DNA of 64,000 nt from Tomitella gaofuii (GTDB lineage Bacteria > Actinomycetota > Actinomycetes > Mycobacteriales > Mycobacteriaceae), in the NCBI RefSeq assembly GCF_014126825.1, contig NZ_CP059900.1, positions 2,804,954 to 2,868,953 on the forward strand, given 5' to 3'. The translations under genes were made by a program, and so were the position numbers. This document shows, piece after piece, positions 18,878 to 29,795 of this stretch; position 1 is the stretch's first letter; each line of letters opens with the position of its first letter. A model generated the notes under the pieces. The model saw only the letters and a list, made by a program, of their open reading frames with translations. It was not told where the DNA came from and made no database searches.

Positions 18878-21441
18878 ACTGCGCGCGGGTCCGGGCGGGA
18901 GCCGGGCGCACTCCAGCACTTCGCCGGGTCGCACTGCGCACTCTCGCCGCCAACCGGGTTCGGTTGGCGCTCACCGTGGTCGCCGTGGTCCTCGGCACCG
19001 CGTTCGTCGCCGGATCCTTCGTCTTCACCGACACCCTGCACAAGGCGTTCGACGGGGTGTTCGCCGACGTGGCCGAGGGCGTCGACGTGCAAGTCTCCAC
19101 GGAGCACCCAGGCGCGGGCGGCGTTCCCGACGCGTACGGCCCCTTGCTCCGCGGCCTCCAGCACGTCGCGGACGTCACCCCGCAGGTGTCGGGGCCCGTG
19201 GTGCTCGTCGACGCCGACGGGAAGCCCGTGCAAACCGGCGGCGCCCCCAGCATGGGCCTGTCCTACACCCGCCCCGGGACGGCGCCGGGGGACCCGGAGC
19301 CCATCGTGGCGGGCGCGCCGCCCTCCACCGACGGTGAGGTGATGCTCAACGACGCCGCCGCGCGCGCGGCGGGCCTGCACGTGGGCGACCGCACACAGGT
19401 GCTCGTCCCTGCAAAGGGGCTCCAGGACGTCACCGTCACCGGGATTTACTCCCCCGCCGCGGACACCGGCGGCTACGTGGGGGTCGAGTTCACCGCGGAA
19501 CAGGCCCGGGCCCTGTTCACTGACGGCTCCCACGTTGGGGCGTTCCAGGTGACCGCCACCCCCGGGACCGCACCCGCGACGCTGCGCGACGAGATCGCCG
19601 CGGCCCTGCCCGGCACCCCGGAGCTGCGGGTCGAGACCGGCGCGCAGGTACGCGAGCGTGTGCAGTCGCAGCTGGACGACGCGCTGCGCTTCGTCAACTA
19701 TTTCCTGCTCGCCTTCGGCGCGATCGCGCTACTCGCCGGGACCTTCATCATCTACAACACCTTCTCAATGATCGTCGCGCAGCGCATGCGCGAGCTGGCG
19801 CTGCTGCGGGCCGTCGGCGCAGGCCGTCGGCAGATCCGCCGCTCGGTGCTGGGCGAGGCGGCGGCGGTGGGCCTGGCGGGCAGCGCGGTAGGCCTCGCCG
19901 CGGGGATCGGACTGGCCTATGGACTGCGCGCCGCACTCAATGCCGCCGACCTGGGCCTGCCCCGCGGTGACCTGGCTGTGACCGCGAGGACGGTGGTGGC
20001 CGCACTGATCCTCGGTGCGGTCGTCACCGTCGCCAGCGCCTGGGTGCCGGCGCGGCGTGCGTCCGCGGTGCCGCCTGTGGCCGCAATGCGCGCGGAGTTC
20101 GCGTCCACCGGGACGTCGCTGCGTCGGCGCACGGCGGTCGGCGCGCTGGGGATCGCCGGCGGCACCGTCGCTCTCGTACTCGGCGCGCTGGCGGAGACGA
20201 CCCCTGTGGCCGCGTCGGTCGTCGGAGCCGGCGCGGCCACAGTGCTGGTCGGCGCGCTGCTGGTCTCGCCCGCGCTGTCCTCGCCGGTGATCCGGATCCT
20301 CGGCGCCGCCGTCCCACGGGTGTTCGGCGCACCCGGACGCCTCGCCGTCACCAACGCGACCCGCAACCCCCGCCGCACCTCGGCGACCGGGTTCGCCCTC
20401 ACGCTCGGGCTCATGCTCGTCACCCTGATCGGAGTGTTCGGAGCCTCCGCCCGCAGCAGCGTGGACGCGCTCATCGACACCGGGATCCGCGCGGACTTCG
20501 TCCTCACCGGCATCGGGCCTTCCGGCATCCCGCCGCGCGCCGCCGATGCCGCCGCAGCGGCCCCCGGCGTGGGCGCGGTGGTCCGGTTCCACCCCGTGCG
20601 CGCGGAACTGGACGGCGCATCGACCGCCGGGCTCGCCGCCTCGGGCCCGGTGGCGGATCTCCTGCGGATGGATATCGTCTCCGGGAACGCCGAGCTCACC
20701 GGCGACGGGATGCTCGTGTCCACCGACGCTGCCGCCCGCCACGGCTGGACTGTCGGCGACGCCGTCGAGCTGACCGGGCCGGACGGCACCGTGTTCCGCA
20801 GCGTCGTCCGCGGCACGTACGCACCGCAGTCCGCGCTGGGCGACTGGGTGGTCGGCGAGGCCGCGTACCGCGCGCTCGTGCCGGAGCTCGCGCGCCGAGA
20901 CGTCCTCATGCTCGTCGACGCCGCGCCCGGCACCACGCCGGCCGCCCTGCGGGAATCGCTGACGTCGGCCACCGACCCGTACCTGGTGGTGCAGGTGCAG
21001 GACCGCGACGAGTTCCGCGGTGCGCAGGCCCGGCAGATCGACCAGATGCTGGCCGTGCTCTATGGCCTGCTGGCGCTCGCGATCGTCATCGCGGTGCTGG
21101 GGATCGTCAACACGCTCGCACTCTCCGTGGTCGAGCGGCGCCGGGAGATCGGCATGCTCCGCGCCATCGGAACCCACCGCGCCCAGGTGCGCCGGACCGT
21201 GTACCTCGAGTCGACACTCATCGCCGTGTACGGGGCGGTGGTCGGCGTGGTGCTGGGCCTGGCCTTCGGGGCGGCCTTCGTGCACGCGCTGCGCAATGAG
21301 GGGATCGATCACCTCGCCATCCCCTGGGCACAGTCGCTGGCAATGCTCGCCGGCTCCGCCGCCGTGGGCGTGGCCGCGGCGGTGTGGCCGGCGTCCCGCG
21401 CGGCGCGCACCGACCCGCTCACGGCCATCGACGAGCCGTGA
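18874..21441 (+). CDS. ABC transporter permease with two FtsX domains
   Basis: Membrane partner of the preceding ATPase. Its 855 residues hold an N-terminal membrane anchor (about 20-45), a large extracytoplasmic domain (about 45-260), a first FtsX domain (YFLLAFGAIALLAGTFIIYNTFSMIVAQRMRELALLRAVGA), a central pair of hydrophobic segments, a second extracytoplasmic domain, and a second FtsX domain (LLALAIVIAVLGIVNTLALSVVERRREIGMLRAIG) with C-terminal helices. The repeated RxxELxxLRAxG and RRREIGMLRAIG motifs are coupling elements contacting the ATPase. Such double-length permeases work with one ATPase gene in Gram-positive bacteria. It begins on GTG overlapping the ATPase stop and converges on uvrA with a 12-base gap. 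Confidence 0.92.
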   Translation: MNCARVRAGAGRTPALRRVALRTLAANRVRLALTVVAVVLGTAFVAGSFVFTDTLHKAFDGVFADVAEGVDVQVSTEHPGAGGVPDAYGPLLRGLQHVADVTPQVSGPVVLVDADGKPVQTGGAPSMGLSYTRPGTAPGDPEPIVAGAPPSTDGEVMLNDAAARAAGLHVGDRTQVLVPAKGLQDVTVTGIYSPAADTGGYVGVEFTAEQARALFTDGSHVGAFQVTATPGTAPATLRDEIAAALPGTPELRVETGAQVRERVQSQLDDALRFVNYFLLAFGAIALLAGTFIIYNTFSMIVAQRMRELALLRAVGAGRRQIRRSVLGEAAAVGLAGSAVGLAAGIGLAYGLRAALNAADLGLPRGDLAVTARTVVAALILGAVVTVASAWVPARRASAVPPVAAMRAEFASTGTSLRRRTAVGALGIAGGTVALVLGALAETTPVAASVVGAGAATVLVGALLVSPALSSPVIRILGAAVPRVFGAPGRLAVTNATRNPRRTSATGFALTLGLMLVTLIGVFGASARSSVDALIDTGIRADFVLTGIGPSGIPPRAADAAAAAPGVGAVVRFHPVRAELDGASTAGLAASGPVADLLRMDIVSGNAELTGDGMLVSTDAAARHGWTVGDAVELTGPDGTVFRSVVRGTYAPQSALGDWVVGEAAYRALVPELARRDVLMLVDAAPGTTPAALRESLTSATDPYLVVQVQDRDEFRGAQARQIDQMLAVLYGLLALAIVIAVLGIVNTLALSVVERRREIGMLRAIGTHRAQVRRTVYLESTLIAVYGAVVGVVLGLAFGAAFVHALRNEGIDHLAIPWAQSLAMLAGSAAVGVAAAVWPASRAARTDPLTAIDEP

Positions 21442-21453
21442 GGCGGCGCGCGA

Positions 21454-24309
<2,856 letters not shown>

Positions 24310-24373
24310 CGGTCACGTCCTCCCAGCGTGTTCGGTCCCGGACCCTTCCGGACACCACATCTCTCGAACGCAG

Positions 24374-24379
24374 ATTCTA
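24374..24379 (-). promoter_or_regulatory. uvrA -10 element
   Basis: On the minus strand TAGAAT matches TATAAT at five of six positions and lies 64 bases upstream of the uvrA GTG, within the divergent gap to the metallo-hydrolase gene. No clear -35 hexamer and no SOS (LexA) box was recognised. Confidence 0.5.
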
Positions 24380-24455
24380 ACGGAACCATTCCCCGGCTTC
24401 ACCCCGGGACCCGACGCACCCCGGCGGGGGCACGACCGCGCGCGGGAAGAATCTG

Positions 24456-24461
24456 TAGCGT
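24456..24461 (+). promoter_or_regulatory. -10 element for leaderless metallo-hydrolase mRNA
   Basis: TAGCGT ends 7 bases before the ATG at 24469. Only a short GGGA precedes the ATG, so a leaderless transcript is plausible. Confidence 0.45.
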
Positions 24462-24468
24462 GTGGGAA

Positions 24469-25152
24469 ATGACGACCGCACCGTTGAAGATCGCCGACGA
24501 GTACACGGGCACCCTCTCGCCCGGCGGAACACCCCAGCGCCGCACGCTGAGCGGAGCCACCATCATCAAGGCCTCCGTGGGGCCGATGGACAACAATGCC
24601 TACCTCGTCACCTGCACCGAGACCGGCTCCGCCGTGCTCATCGACGCGGCCAACGACTCCGAACACCTCATGCGCATCATCGACGAGAACGCCCCGGAGC
24701 TGAGCCTCATCGTCACCACCCACCGGCACCCGGACCACTGGCAGTCGCTCGAGGACGTCGTGGCCGGATTCGCCTCGCCCACCGCCGCCAGCGCGGTGGA
24801 CGGCCCGGAGCTTCCGGTGACGCCGGACCGCACCGTGGCGCACGGGGACGCGCTCTCCGTCGGCAAGCTCACGTTCACGGTGATCGCACTGCGCGGCCAC
24901 ACCCCCGGGTCGATCGCCCTGGCGTTGAAGGCCGACGGCACCACGCACCTGTTCACCGGCGACAGCCTCTTCCCCGGCGGGCCGGGAAAGACAAGCGGTG
25001 CAGACGAATTCGGTTCGCTGATGTCCGACCTGGAGCAGCGTGTGTTCGGCGTTTACGACGACTCGACGGTGGTATATCCGGGGCACGGGGCGGACACGAC
25101 TCTCGGCGCCGAGCGTCCGCACCTGACAGAATGGCGTCGACGCGGTTGGTGA
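24469..25152 (+). CDS. Metallo-beta-lactamase-fold hydrolase
   Basis: Glyoxalase II-like metallo-hydrolase of 227 residues. The metal-binding signature is altered: THRHPDHWQSL, giving H-x-H-x-D-H as in the family but with Arg between the first two His. Further ligands are HTPGS (His) and FTGDSLFPGG (Asp); the late His is in YPGHG. Divergent from uvrA, the same arrangement as the Rv1637c-like gene beside uvrA in mycobacteria. Substrate is unknown. The ATG at 24469 is chosen because the upstream part of the open frame is the uvrA promoter region. Confidence 0.9.
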   Translation: MTTAPLKIADEYTGTLSPGGTPQRRTLSGATIIKASVGPMDNNAYLVTCTETGSAVLIDAANDSEHLMRIIDENAPELSLIVTTHRHPDHWQSLEDVVAGFASPTAASAVDGPELPVTPDRTVAHGDALSVGKLTFTVIALRGHTPGSIALALKADGTTHLFTGDSLFPGGPGKTSGADEFGSLMSDLEQRVFGVYDDSTVVYPGHGADTTLGAERPHLTEWRRRGW

Positions 25153-25225
25153 CCACGGCTCACCGCGTTCTCCGCGCCGCCGTGCACAGTGGCGTCCGCC
25201 CGGGGCGCCGGACCAGGAGGTAGCC

Positions 25226-26161
25226 ATGCTCGTCCGCAGAATCGCCCGGCCCATGCTCGCATCGATCTTCGTGGTCATGGGTGCGGACGCGGTCCGGGAC
25301 CCGTCCGGGCGCGCCGTCGCCGTGACCGGGTTCGCGGACACCTACCGCGACGTCTTCCCAAGCGGTGTGCACGACGCGATCGCGTCCGACCCGGAGAACC
25401 TCGTCCGGGCGAACGGGCTGGTGCAGGTCGGCGGCGGGCTCATGCTCGCCGCGGGAAAGTGCCCGCGCGCCGCCGCCGGCACCCTGGCGGGTTCCATGGT
25501 TCCGACCACGCTCATCGGCCACGACTTCTGGAATGAAACCGACCCCGCCCAGCGCAAGGCGCAGATGGTCCAGTTCCTCAAAAACGTGGGCCTCACGGGC
25601 GGACTGCTGCTGGCCGCCGTCGACACCGAGGGCAGGCCGTCGCTCGGCTGGCGCGCGCGGCGCGCGGCCCGCAAGGTGCAGGACGCCGTCGCCACCGCAC
25701 ACCCCGCCGGCACGGACGTCGCCTCGACGCACGGCGCCGAGCTCACCGAGGCCGCCGCCCAGCGCGGGGCGGAGTGGGCGGATGCGGCACGGCGTTGGGG
25801 CGGCGAGGTCGCCGACGCCGCGGGCTCCGCCGGACACCGGGGCTCCCGGTTGGCGGACTCCGCGCTGCACCGCGGCGCGGAGTGGGCCGGCACGGCGCGC
25901 AAACGCGGTCTCGAGCTGGCCGGCGCGGCGGAGTCCCGCGGCGCCGATTGGGCGGACGCCGCCGGGGAATGGGCCGAGGCCGCGGGGCACAGGGGCGGCG
26001 CATGGCTCGAGCGCGCACAGGCCCGCGCGCACGCCGAGGCTCCGGATCTGGGACGCCGGGCGCAGGCGCGCGCCGAGGATGCGGCCCGCCGCTCCGCGCG
26101 GGCGGCCGGCTCTCTGTCCGACGAGGTCAAGCGGAGCGGCATCCTCGGCCGGTCGAGGTAA
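25226..26161 (+). CDS. DoxX-family membrane protein with long repetitive Ala-rich tail
   Basis: Residues 1-140 match the DoxX family of small four-helix membrane proteins: RPMLASIFVVMGADAVRDP, then NGLVQVGGGLMLAAGKCPRAAAG, then a helix near FLKNVGLTGGLLLAAVDTEG. Residues about 145-311 are a hydrophilic, Ala-rich tail in which a unit resembling RGAEWADAA recurs at least five times (RGAEWADAARRW, RGAEWAGTARKR, RGLELAGAAES, RGADWADAAGEW, RGGAWLERAQA). It is predicted to form helices, perhaps an amphipathic or coiled rod on one side of the membrane. GGAGG precedes the ATG. DoxX proteins take part in redox homeostasis in some bacteria; the role here is unknown. Confidence 0.85.
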   Translation: MLVRRIARPMLASIFVVMGADAVRDPSGRAVAVTGFADTYRDVFPSGVHDAIASDPENLVRANGLVQVGGGLMLAAGKCPRAAAGTLAGSMVPTTLIGHDFWNETDPAQRKAQMVQFLKNVGLTGGLLLAAVDTEGRPSLGWRARRAARKVQDAVATAHPAGTDVASTHGAELTEAAAQRGAEWADAARRWGGEVADAAGSAGHRGSRLADSALHRGAEWAGTARKRGLELAGAAESRGADWADAAGEWAEAAGHRGGAWLERAQARAHAEAPDLGRRAQARAEDAARRSARAAGSLSDEVKRSGILGRSR

Positions 26162-26176
26162 CCCCCGCCTCTCGTC

Positions 26177-26182
26177 TAGACT
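26177..26182 (+). promoter_or_regulatory. Putative helD promoter -10 element
   Basis: TAGACT lies in the DoxX-helD gap, 85 bases before the predicted TTG start. It would give a leader of about 75-80 bases. No strong -35 element is visible, and no HelR-type rifamycin-associated element was recognised. Confidence 0.4.
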
Positions 26183-26267
26183 GGCGTGTCGCCGTCCACC
26201 GCCCGGCCCGTCGGCCGTGCGTGCGGTCCGGCCCCGTAACCGCCCGTCAGGAGAGTGCACCCCCGCC

Positions 26268-28643
26268 TTGTCCGACAATGCACCTGTCGACCCCGCACAG
26301 TCCGCCGAGATCCCGCGGGAGCAGCGCGCGCTCGACGCCATGTACACCCGGCTGGACCACCTGCGCAGTGATACGCGTGAACGCTTGAGCCGGGTGCTCC
26401 TCGAGAGCGGCGGCACCCCCCAGGCCCGCTCCGAACGCGAGTCCTACACACAGCTCTACACCGACGACATCGTCCGGTACGACGCCGCCGAGCACGGCCT
26501 GTGCTTCGGCCGCCTCGACATGGCCGACGGCGAGACCCGGCACGTCGGCAGGATCGGCATCCGTGACGAGGACGATTACGCCACCCCGTTGCTCCTGGAT
26601 TGGCGCGCCCCGCTGGCCCGCCCCTTCTACCTGGCCACCGCACTCTCCCCGGACGGGGTGGCGCGCCGTCGGCATCTGCGCACCCGCAATCGCCGCGTGA
26701 CCGGGCTCAGCGACGAGCATCTCAGCGGCGACGGCGCCACGGCCCCGGGTGGCACAGGAGACGCTGCCTCCGCCGGTGTGGCCGGCGAGGAGGCGCTGCT
26801 GGCGGCCCTCGACCAGGCACGCACCGGGCGGATGTCCGACATCGTCGAGACGATTCAGGGCCAGCAGGACACGATCATCCGCTCCGGACACCGCGGGGTC
26901 CTCGTCGTCCAGGGCGGCCCCGGCACCGGCAAGACCGCCGTGGCCCTGCACCGCGCCGCCTACCTGCTCTACACCCACCGCAAGCAGCTCGCACGCAGCG
27001 GCGTGCTGGTGATCGGGCCCAACCCCACGTTCCTCGAGTACATCGCCCGCGTGCTCCCGTCGCTGGGCGAGACCGGCGTGCTGCTGTCCACCATCGGCGA
27101 CCTCTACCCCGGGGTCACGGCCACCGCGTCCGAGGATCGCACCGCCGCCGCGGTGAAGGGCTCGCTCGACGTGATCGCCGTGCTCAAGAAGGCCGTGCGC
27201 GATCGCCAGACCGTGCCCGCCGATCCGGTCACCGTACGGTTCGACGGCTACCCCCTGCGCATCGACAAGAAGATCTGCACGAAGGCCCGGGGACGCGCGC
27301 GTTCGTCCCGGCGCCCGCACAACCTGGCGCGGCCGCTGTTCCGCTCGATGGTCATCGACGCGCTGGCCGATCAGCTGGCGGAGACCATCGGCACCAGCGT
27401 CGTCGACGGCTCGAACCTGCTGAGCGCCGCGGACCTGTCCGACATCCGGCGCGACCTGCGCCAGGACGAGGCGGTGCGCGCCGAGATCGACGCGCTGTTC
27501 CCGGAGCTCACCCCGCAGCAGGTGCTCTCGGAACTGTTCGCCTCCGAGGACCGGCTCCGCTCGGCGGCGCCCGGGCTCGACGACGAGCAGGTCGCGGCCC
27601 TGCTGCGCCCGGTCGCGTCCGGGTTCGCCGACGCCGACGCCCCGCTGCTGGACGAGCTCGCGGAGTTGCTCGGAGTCGACGATTCCGCCGAGCACGAGCG
27701 CGAACGGTCCCGGTGGCGCCGGCAGATCGCCGACGCGCAGGGGGCGCTCGACATCCTCACCGGTTCCGCGCCCCAGGACCTCGAGGACGAGCTGGACCCC
27801 GAGATCCTCATGGCCTACGACCTGATCGACGCAAGCGAGCTGGCCCGCCGTCACGACACCGCGGAGAGTCGCACCGCCGCCGAGCGTGCGGCCGAGGACC
27901 GGACCTGGGCGTTCGGCCACGTGATCGTGGACGAGGCGCAGGAGTTGTCGCCGATGGCGTGGCGCATGCTCATGCGCCGCTCGCCCAACCGCTGGATGAC
28001 GGTGGTGGGCGACACCGCGCAGACGGGTGCCGTCGACGGCGCCGCGTCCTGGGACGATGTGCTCTCGCCCTACGTGGCGCAGCGCTGGCGGCTGGCAGAG
28101 CTCACCGTCAACTACCGGACGCCCGGGGAGATCATGACGGTGGCCGCCCCGCTGCTCGCCGCTATCGACCCCGATCAGACTCCGCCGGTGTCCGTGCGCG
28201 ATGCGGGGCACGCCCCGGAGAGCATCGCCACCGAGCCGGAACGGATCGACCAGACCGTCGCCGCCGTCGTCGCCGCACTGCCCCCCGTCGGCACCGCGGC
28301 GGTGCTGTGCCCGCCGGATCTGGTCGACAGCCTGCAGCACCTCGATGGTGAGCGCGTCGAGGTGATGCCCGTGGCGGACGTCAAGGGCCTCGAGTTCGAC
28401 TCGGTGATCGTCGTCGAACCGGACGCGATCATCGGCGGGTCCGAGCGCGGCCGCGCCGACCTGTATGTCGCGCTGACACGAGCGACCCAGCGCCTGGTCG
28501 TGGTGCACAGCCGGGCGCTGCCACGTGAGCTCACCGGACTGCGCGCCGTCGACGACGGCGCCGCATACTCGGTCTCCTCGGCAGACCCGGCTTCCGCCAC
28601 AGGACCTGACACGATGCAGGCCGCCGCGGGGGCCGCGCGGTGA
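26268..28643 (+). CDS. HelD-like SF1 ATPase that recycles RNA polymerase
   Basis: UvrD/Rep-like ATPase of 791 residues. HelD proteins bind RNA polymerase and release it from stalled or inhibited states; some actinobacterial members (HelR) give rifampicin tolerance. Seen here: a helical N-terminal arm (EQRALDAMYTRLDHLRSDTRERL), Walker A VQGGPGTGKTAVALHRA (near 220), Walker B HVIVDEAQELSPMAWRML, motif III WMTVVGDTAQTG, and C-terminal motifs VKGLEFDSVIVVEP and LYVALTRATQRL. The conserved arm begins before the first ATG, so the TTG at 26268 is preferred; AGGAGAG lies 12 bases upstream. The stop overlaps the lipoprotein gene by four bases. Whether it is HelR-like cannot be decided by eye. Confidence 0.88.
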   Translation: MSDNAPVDPAQSAEIPREQRALDAMYTRLDHLRSDTRERLSRVLLESGGTPQARSERESYTQLYTDDIVRYDAAEHGLCFGRLDMADGETRHVGRIGIRDEDDYATPLLLDWRAPLARPFYLATALSPDGVARRRHLRTRNRRVTGLSDEHLSGDGATAPGGTGDAASAGVAGEEALLAALDQARTGRMSDIVETIQGQQDTIIRSGHRGVLVVQGGPGTGKTAVALHRAAYLLYTHRKQLARSGVLVIGPNPTFLEYIARVLPSLGETGVLLSTIGDLYPGVTATASEDRTAAAVKGSLDVIAVLKKAVRDRQTVPADPVTVRFDGYPLRIDKKICTKARGRARSSRRPHNLARPLFRSMVIDALADQLAETIGTSVVDGSNLLSAADLSDIRRDLRQDEAVRAEIDALFPELTPQQVLSELFASEDRLRSAAPGLDDEQVAALLRPVASGFADADAPLLDELAELLGVDDSAEHERERSRWRRQIADAQGALDILTGSAPQDLEDELDPEILMAYDLIDASELARRHDTAESRTAAERAAEDRTWAFGHVIVDEAQELSPMAWRMLMRRSPNRWMTVVGDTAQTGAVDGAASWDDVLSPYVAQRWRLAELTVNYRTPGEIMTVAAPLLAAIDPDQTPPVSVRDAGHAPESIATEPERIDQTVAAVVAALPPVGTAAVLCPPDLVDSLQHLDGERVEVMPVADVKGLEFDSVIVVEPDAIIGGSERGRADLYVALTRATQRLVVVHSRALPRELTGLRAVDDGAAYSVSSADPASATGPDTMQAAAGAAR

Positions 28644-29083
28644 CGGGTGGGCGTACCGTGCCACGCGCGATGGCCGCGGCCGTGGCGGTGCCTTCTGCAA
28701 TGATGATCCTGGCCGCGTGCGCAACCGGCGGCGGCGCGGAATCCGCCGCCGCACCGCCGCCGGTCGCGACCGCACCCCCGGCCGCGGCCACGCAGCAGCC
28801 GCCCGCGCAAGAGGCGGATCGGACCATGGCCGCACCGGCCGCCGATTTCACGCGTGCCCTCGCCGACCGCGGCGTGCCCGCTGCGCAGATGGGCGACGCC
28901 GCGACGCTCGCCCAATTGGCACGCGGAATCTGCGCCCAAGTAGCCGCAGGCACCCCGGACGCGGAGATCCGGGAGCGTCTGGTCCCGGTGCTCCGCTACG
29001 CACAGTCGCTGATGGGCGACGCCATGGACGAGGACACGCTCGCCGCCTCGTTCATCGATTCCGCACGGCAGGCCGGCTGCTGA
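28640..29083 (+). CDS. Secreted lipoprotein with DUF732-like domain
   Basis: 147-residue predicted lipoprotein. The signal segment MAAAVAVPSAMMILAAC ends in a lipobox LAAC with Cys27 as the lipidation site. A Pro/Ala linker (about 30-65) is followed by a small domain, DFTRALADRGVPAAQMGDAATLAQLARGICAQVAAG, with a second Cys at the C terminus (RQAGC). This pattern, one internal Cys in GIC and one near the end, matches the mycobacterial DUF732 family. It starts on GTG overlapping helD by four bases and is probably co-transcribed. Lgt at 60-61 kb would supply the lipid modification. Function unknown. Confidence 0.78.
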   Translation: MTGGRTVPRAMAAAVAVPSAMMILAACATGGGAESAAAPPPVATAPPAAATQQPPAQEADRTMAAPAADFTRALADRGVPAAQMGDAATLAQLARGICAQVAAGTPDAEIRERLVPVLRYAQSLMGDAMDEDTLAASFIDSARQAGC

Positions 29084-29126
29084 CCGGTCACGGCCAGCGC
29101 CCCGCGGCCCCGCGCTTCGCCCGCCG

Positions 29127-29576
29127 TCAGCGCACGGTGTGCACGATGAGGACGTCGCAATGCGCCTTGCGCGCCGCGTCCGAGGGCACCGACCCGAGGA
29201 GCCGGCCGGTGATCGTGTTCAACCCGCGGTTGCCGACCACCAGCAGGTCTGCCGACACATCGTTGGTCAGCTTGAGCAGCGACTCCACCGGCGGCCCGAC
29301 GACGGAACGCTCCTCGATGTTCGTCGCGCCCGCCCCACGCGCCCGTTCATTGGCGGTACGCAGGATCTCGTAGGTGGGGGCTGCTCCATGCACCTGGTAG
29401 GCGTCCTCGCGGAGCTGATCGGATGCCGACTCCACGCTGCGCGGGTCCGACGGGAAATATGCACAGGCTATGACGAGCTTGGCCGTCGACCCGGCGATGC
29501 TCGCTGCGCGCTGCACTGCCTTCAGGGACGATTCCGATCCGTCGGTCCCCACCACGACGGTCGTGTATTCGCTCAT
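29127..29576 (-). CDS. Universal stress protein (single UspA domain)
   Basis: 149-residue cytoplasmic UspA-fold protein. It begins MSEYTTVVVGTDGSESSLKAVQRA and carries the ATP-binding consensus VVGNRGLNTITGRLLGSVPSDAA (G-2x-G-9x-G-S) and the final strand CDVLIVHTVR, so nucleotide binding is likely. The ATG at 29576 is selected because GGAGG lies five bases before it; an earlier in-frame ATG overlaps that site. Convergent with the lipoprotein gene, with a 43-base gap. AT-rich DNA around 29735-29780 upstream may hold its promoter, but no motif could be assigned with confidence. Confidence 0.95.
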   Translation of the reverse strand: MSEYTTVVVGTDGSESSLKAVQRAASIAGSTAKLVIACAYFPSDPRSVESASDQLREDAYQVHGAAPTYEILRTANERARGAGATNIEERSVVGPPVESLLKLTNDVSADLLVVGNRGLNTITGRLLGSVPSDAARKAHCDVLIVHTVR

Positions 29577-29795
29577 GCGTTCCTCCATGTCGGGGCGGCG
29601 GTCCCGCGGCCTGCGCCGCGCCGGTCCCGTGCCCGGCGGTTCCTGATGCGGCGGCCGCCCGTTCGACCACCGCGTGTGCGGTCCCCCGGCGACACGGCGT
29701 GATCGGCCGTGCCGCGGCTTCCCGCGTCCCCAGGTGACTTTATCGTCAGTCGGCCGTCCACACATACTTTTACGCGGCACCGCACACCGCTCGTC

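Noticed and set aside
24310-24468. SOS (LexA) box in front of uvrA
   Set aside because: No GAAC-n4-GTTC-like sequence was seen in the divergent uvrA region. GAACG occurs near 24366 but lacks its partner half.
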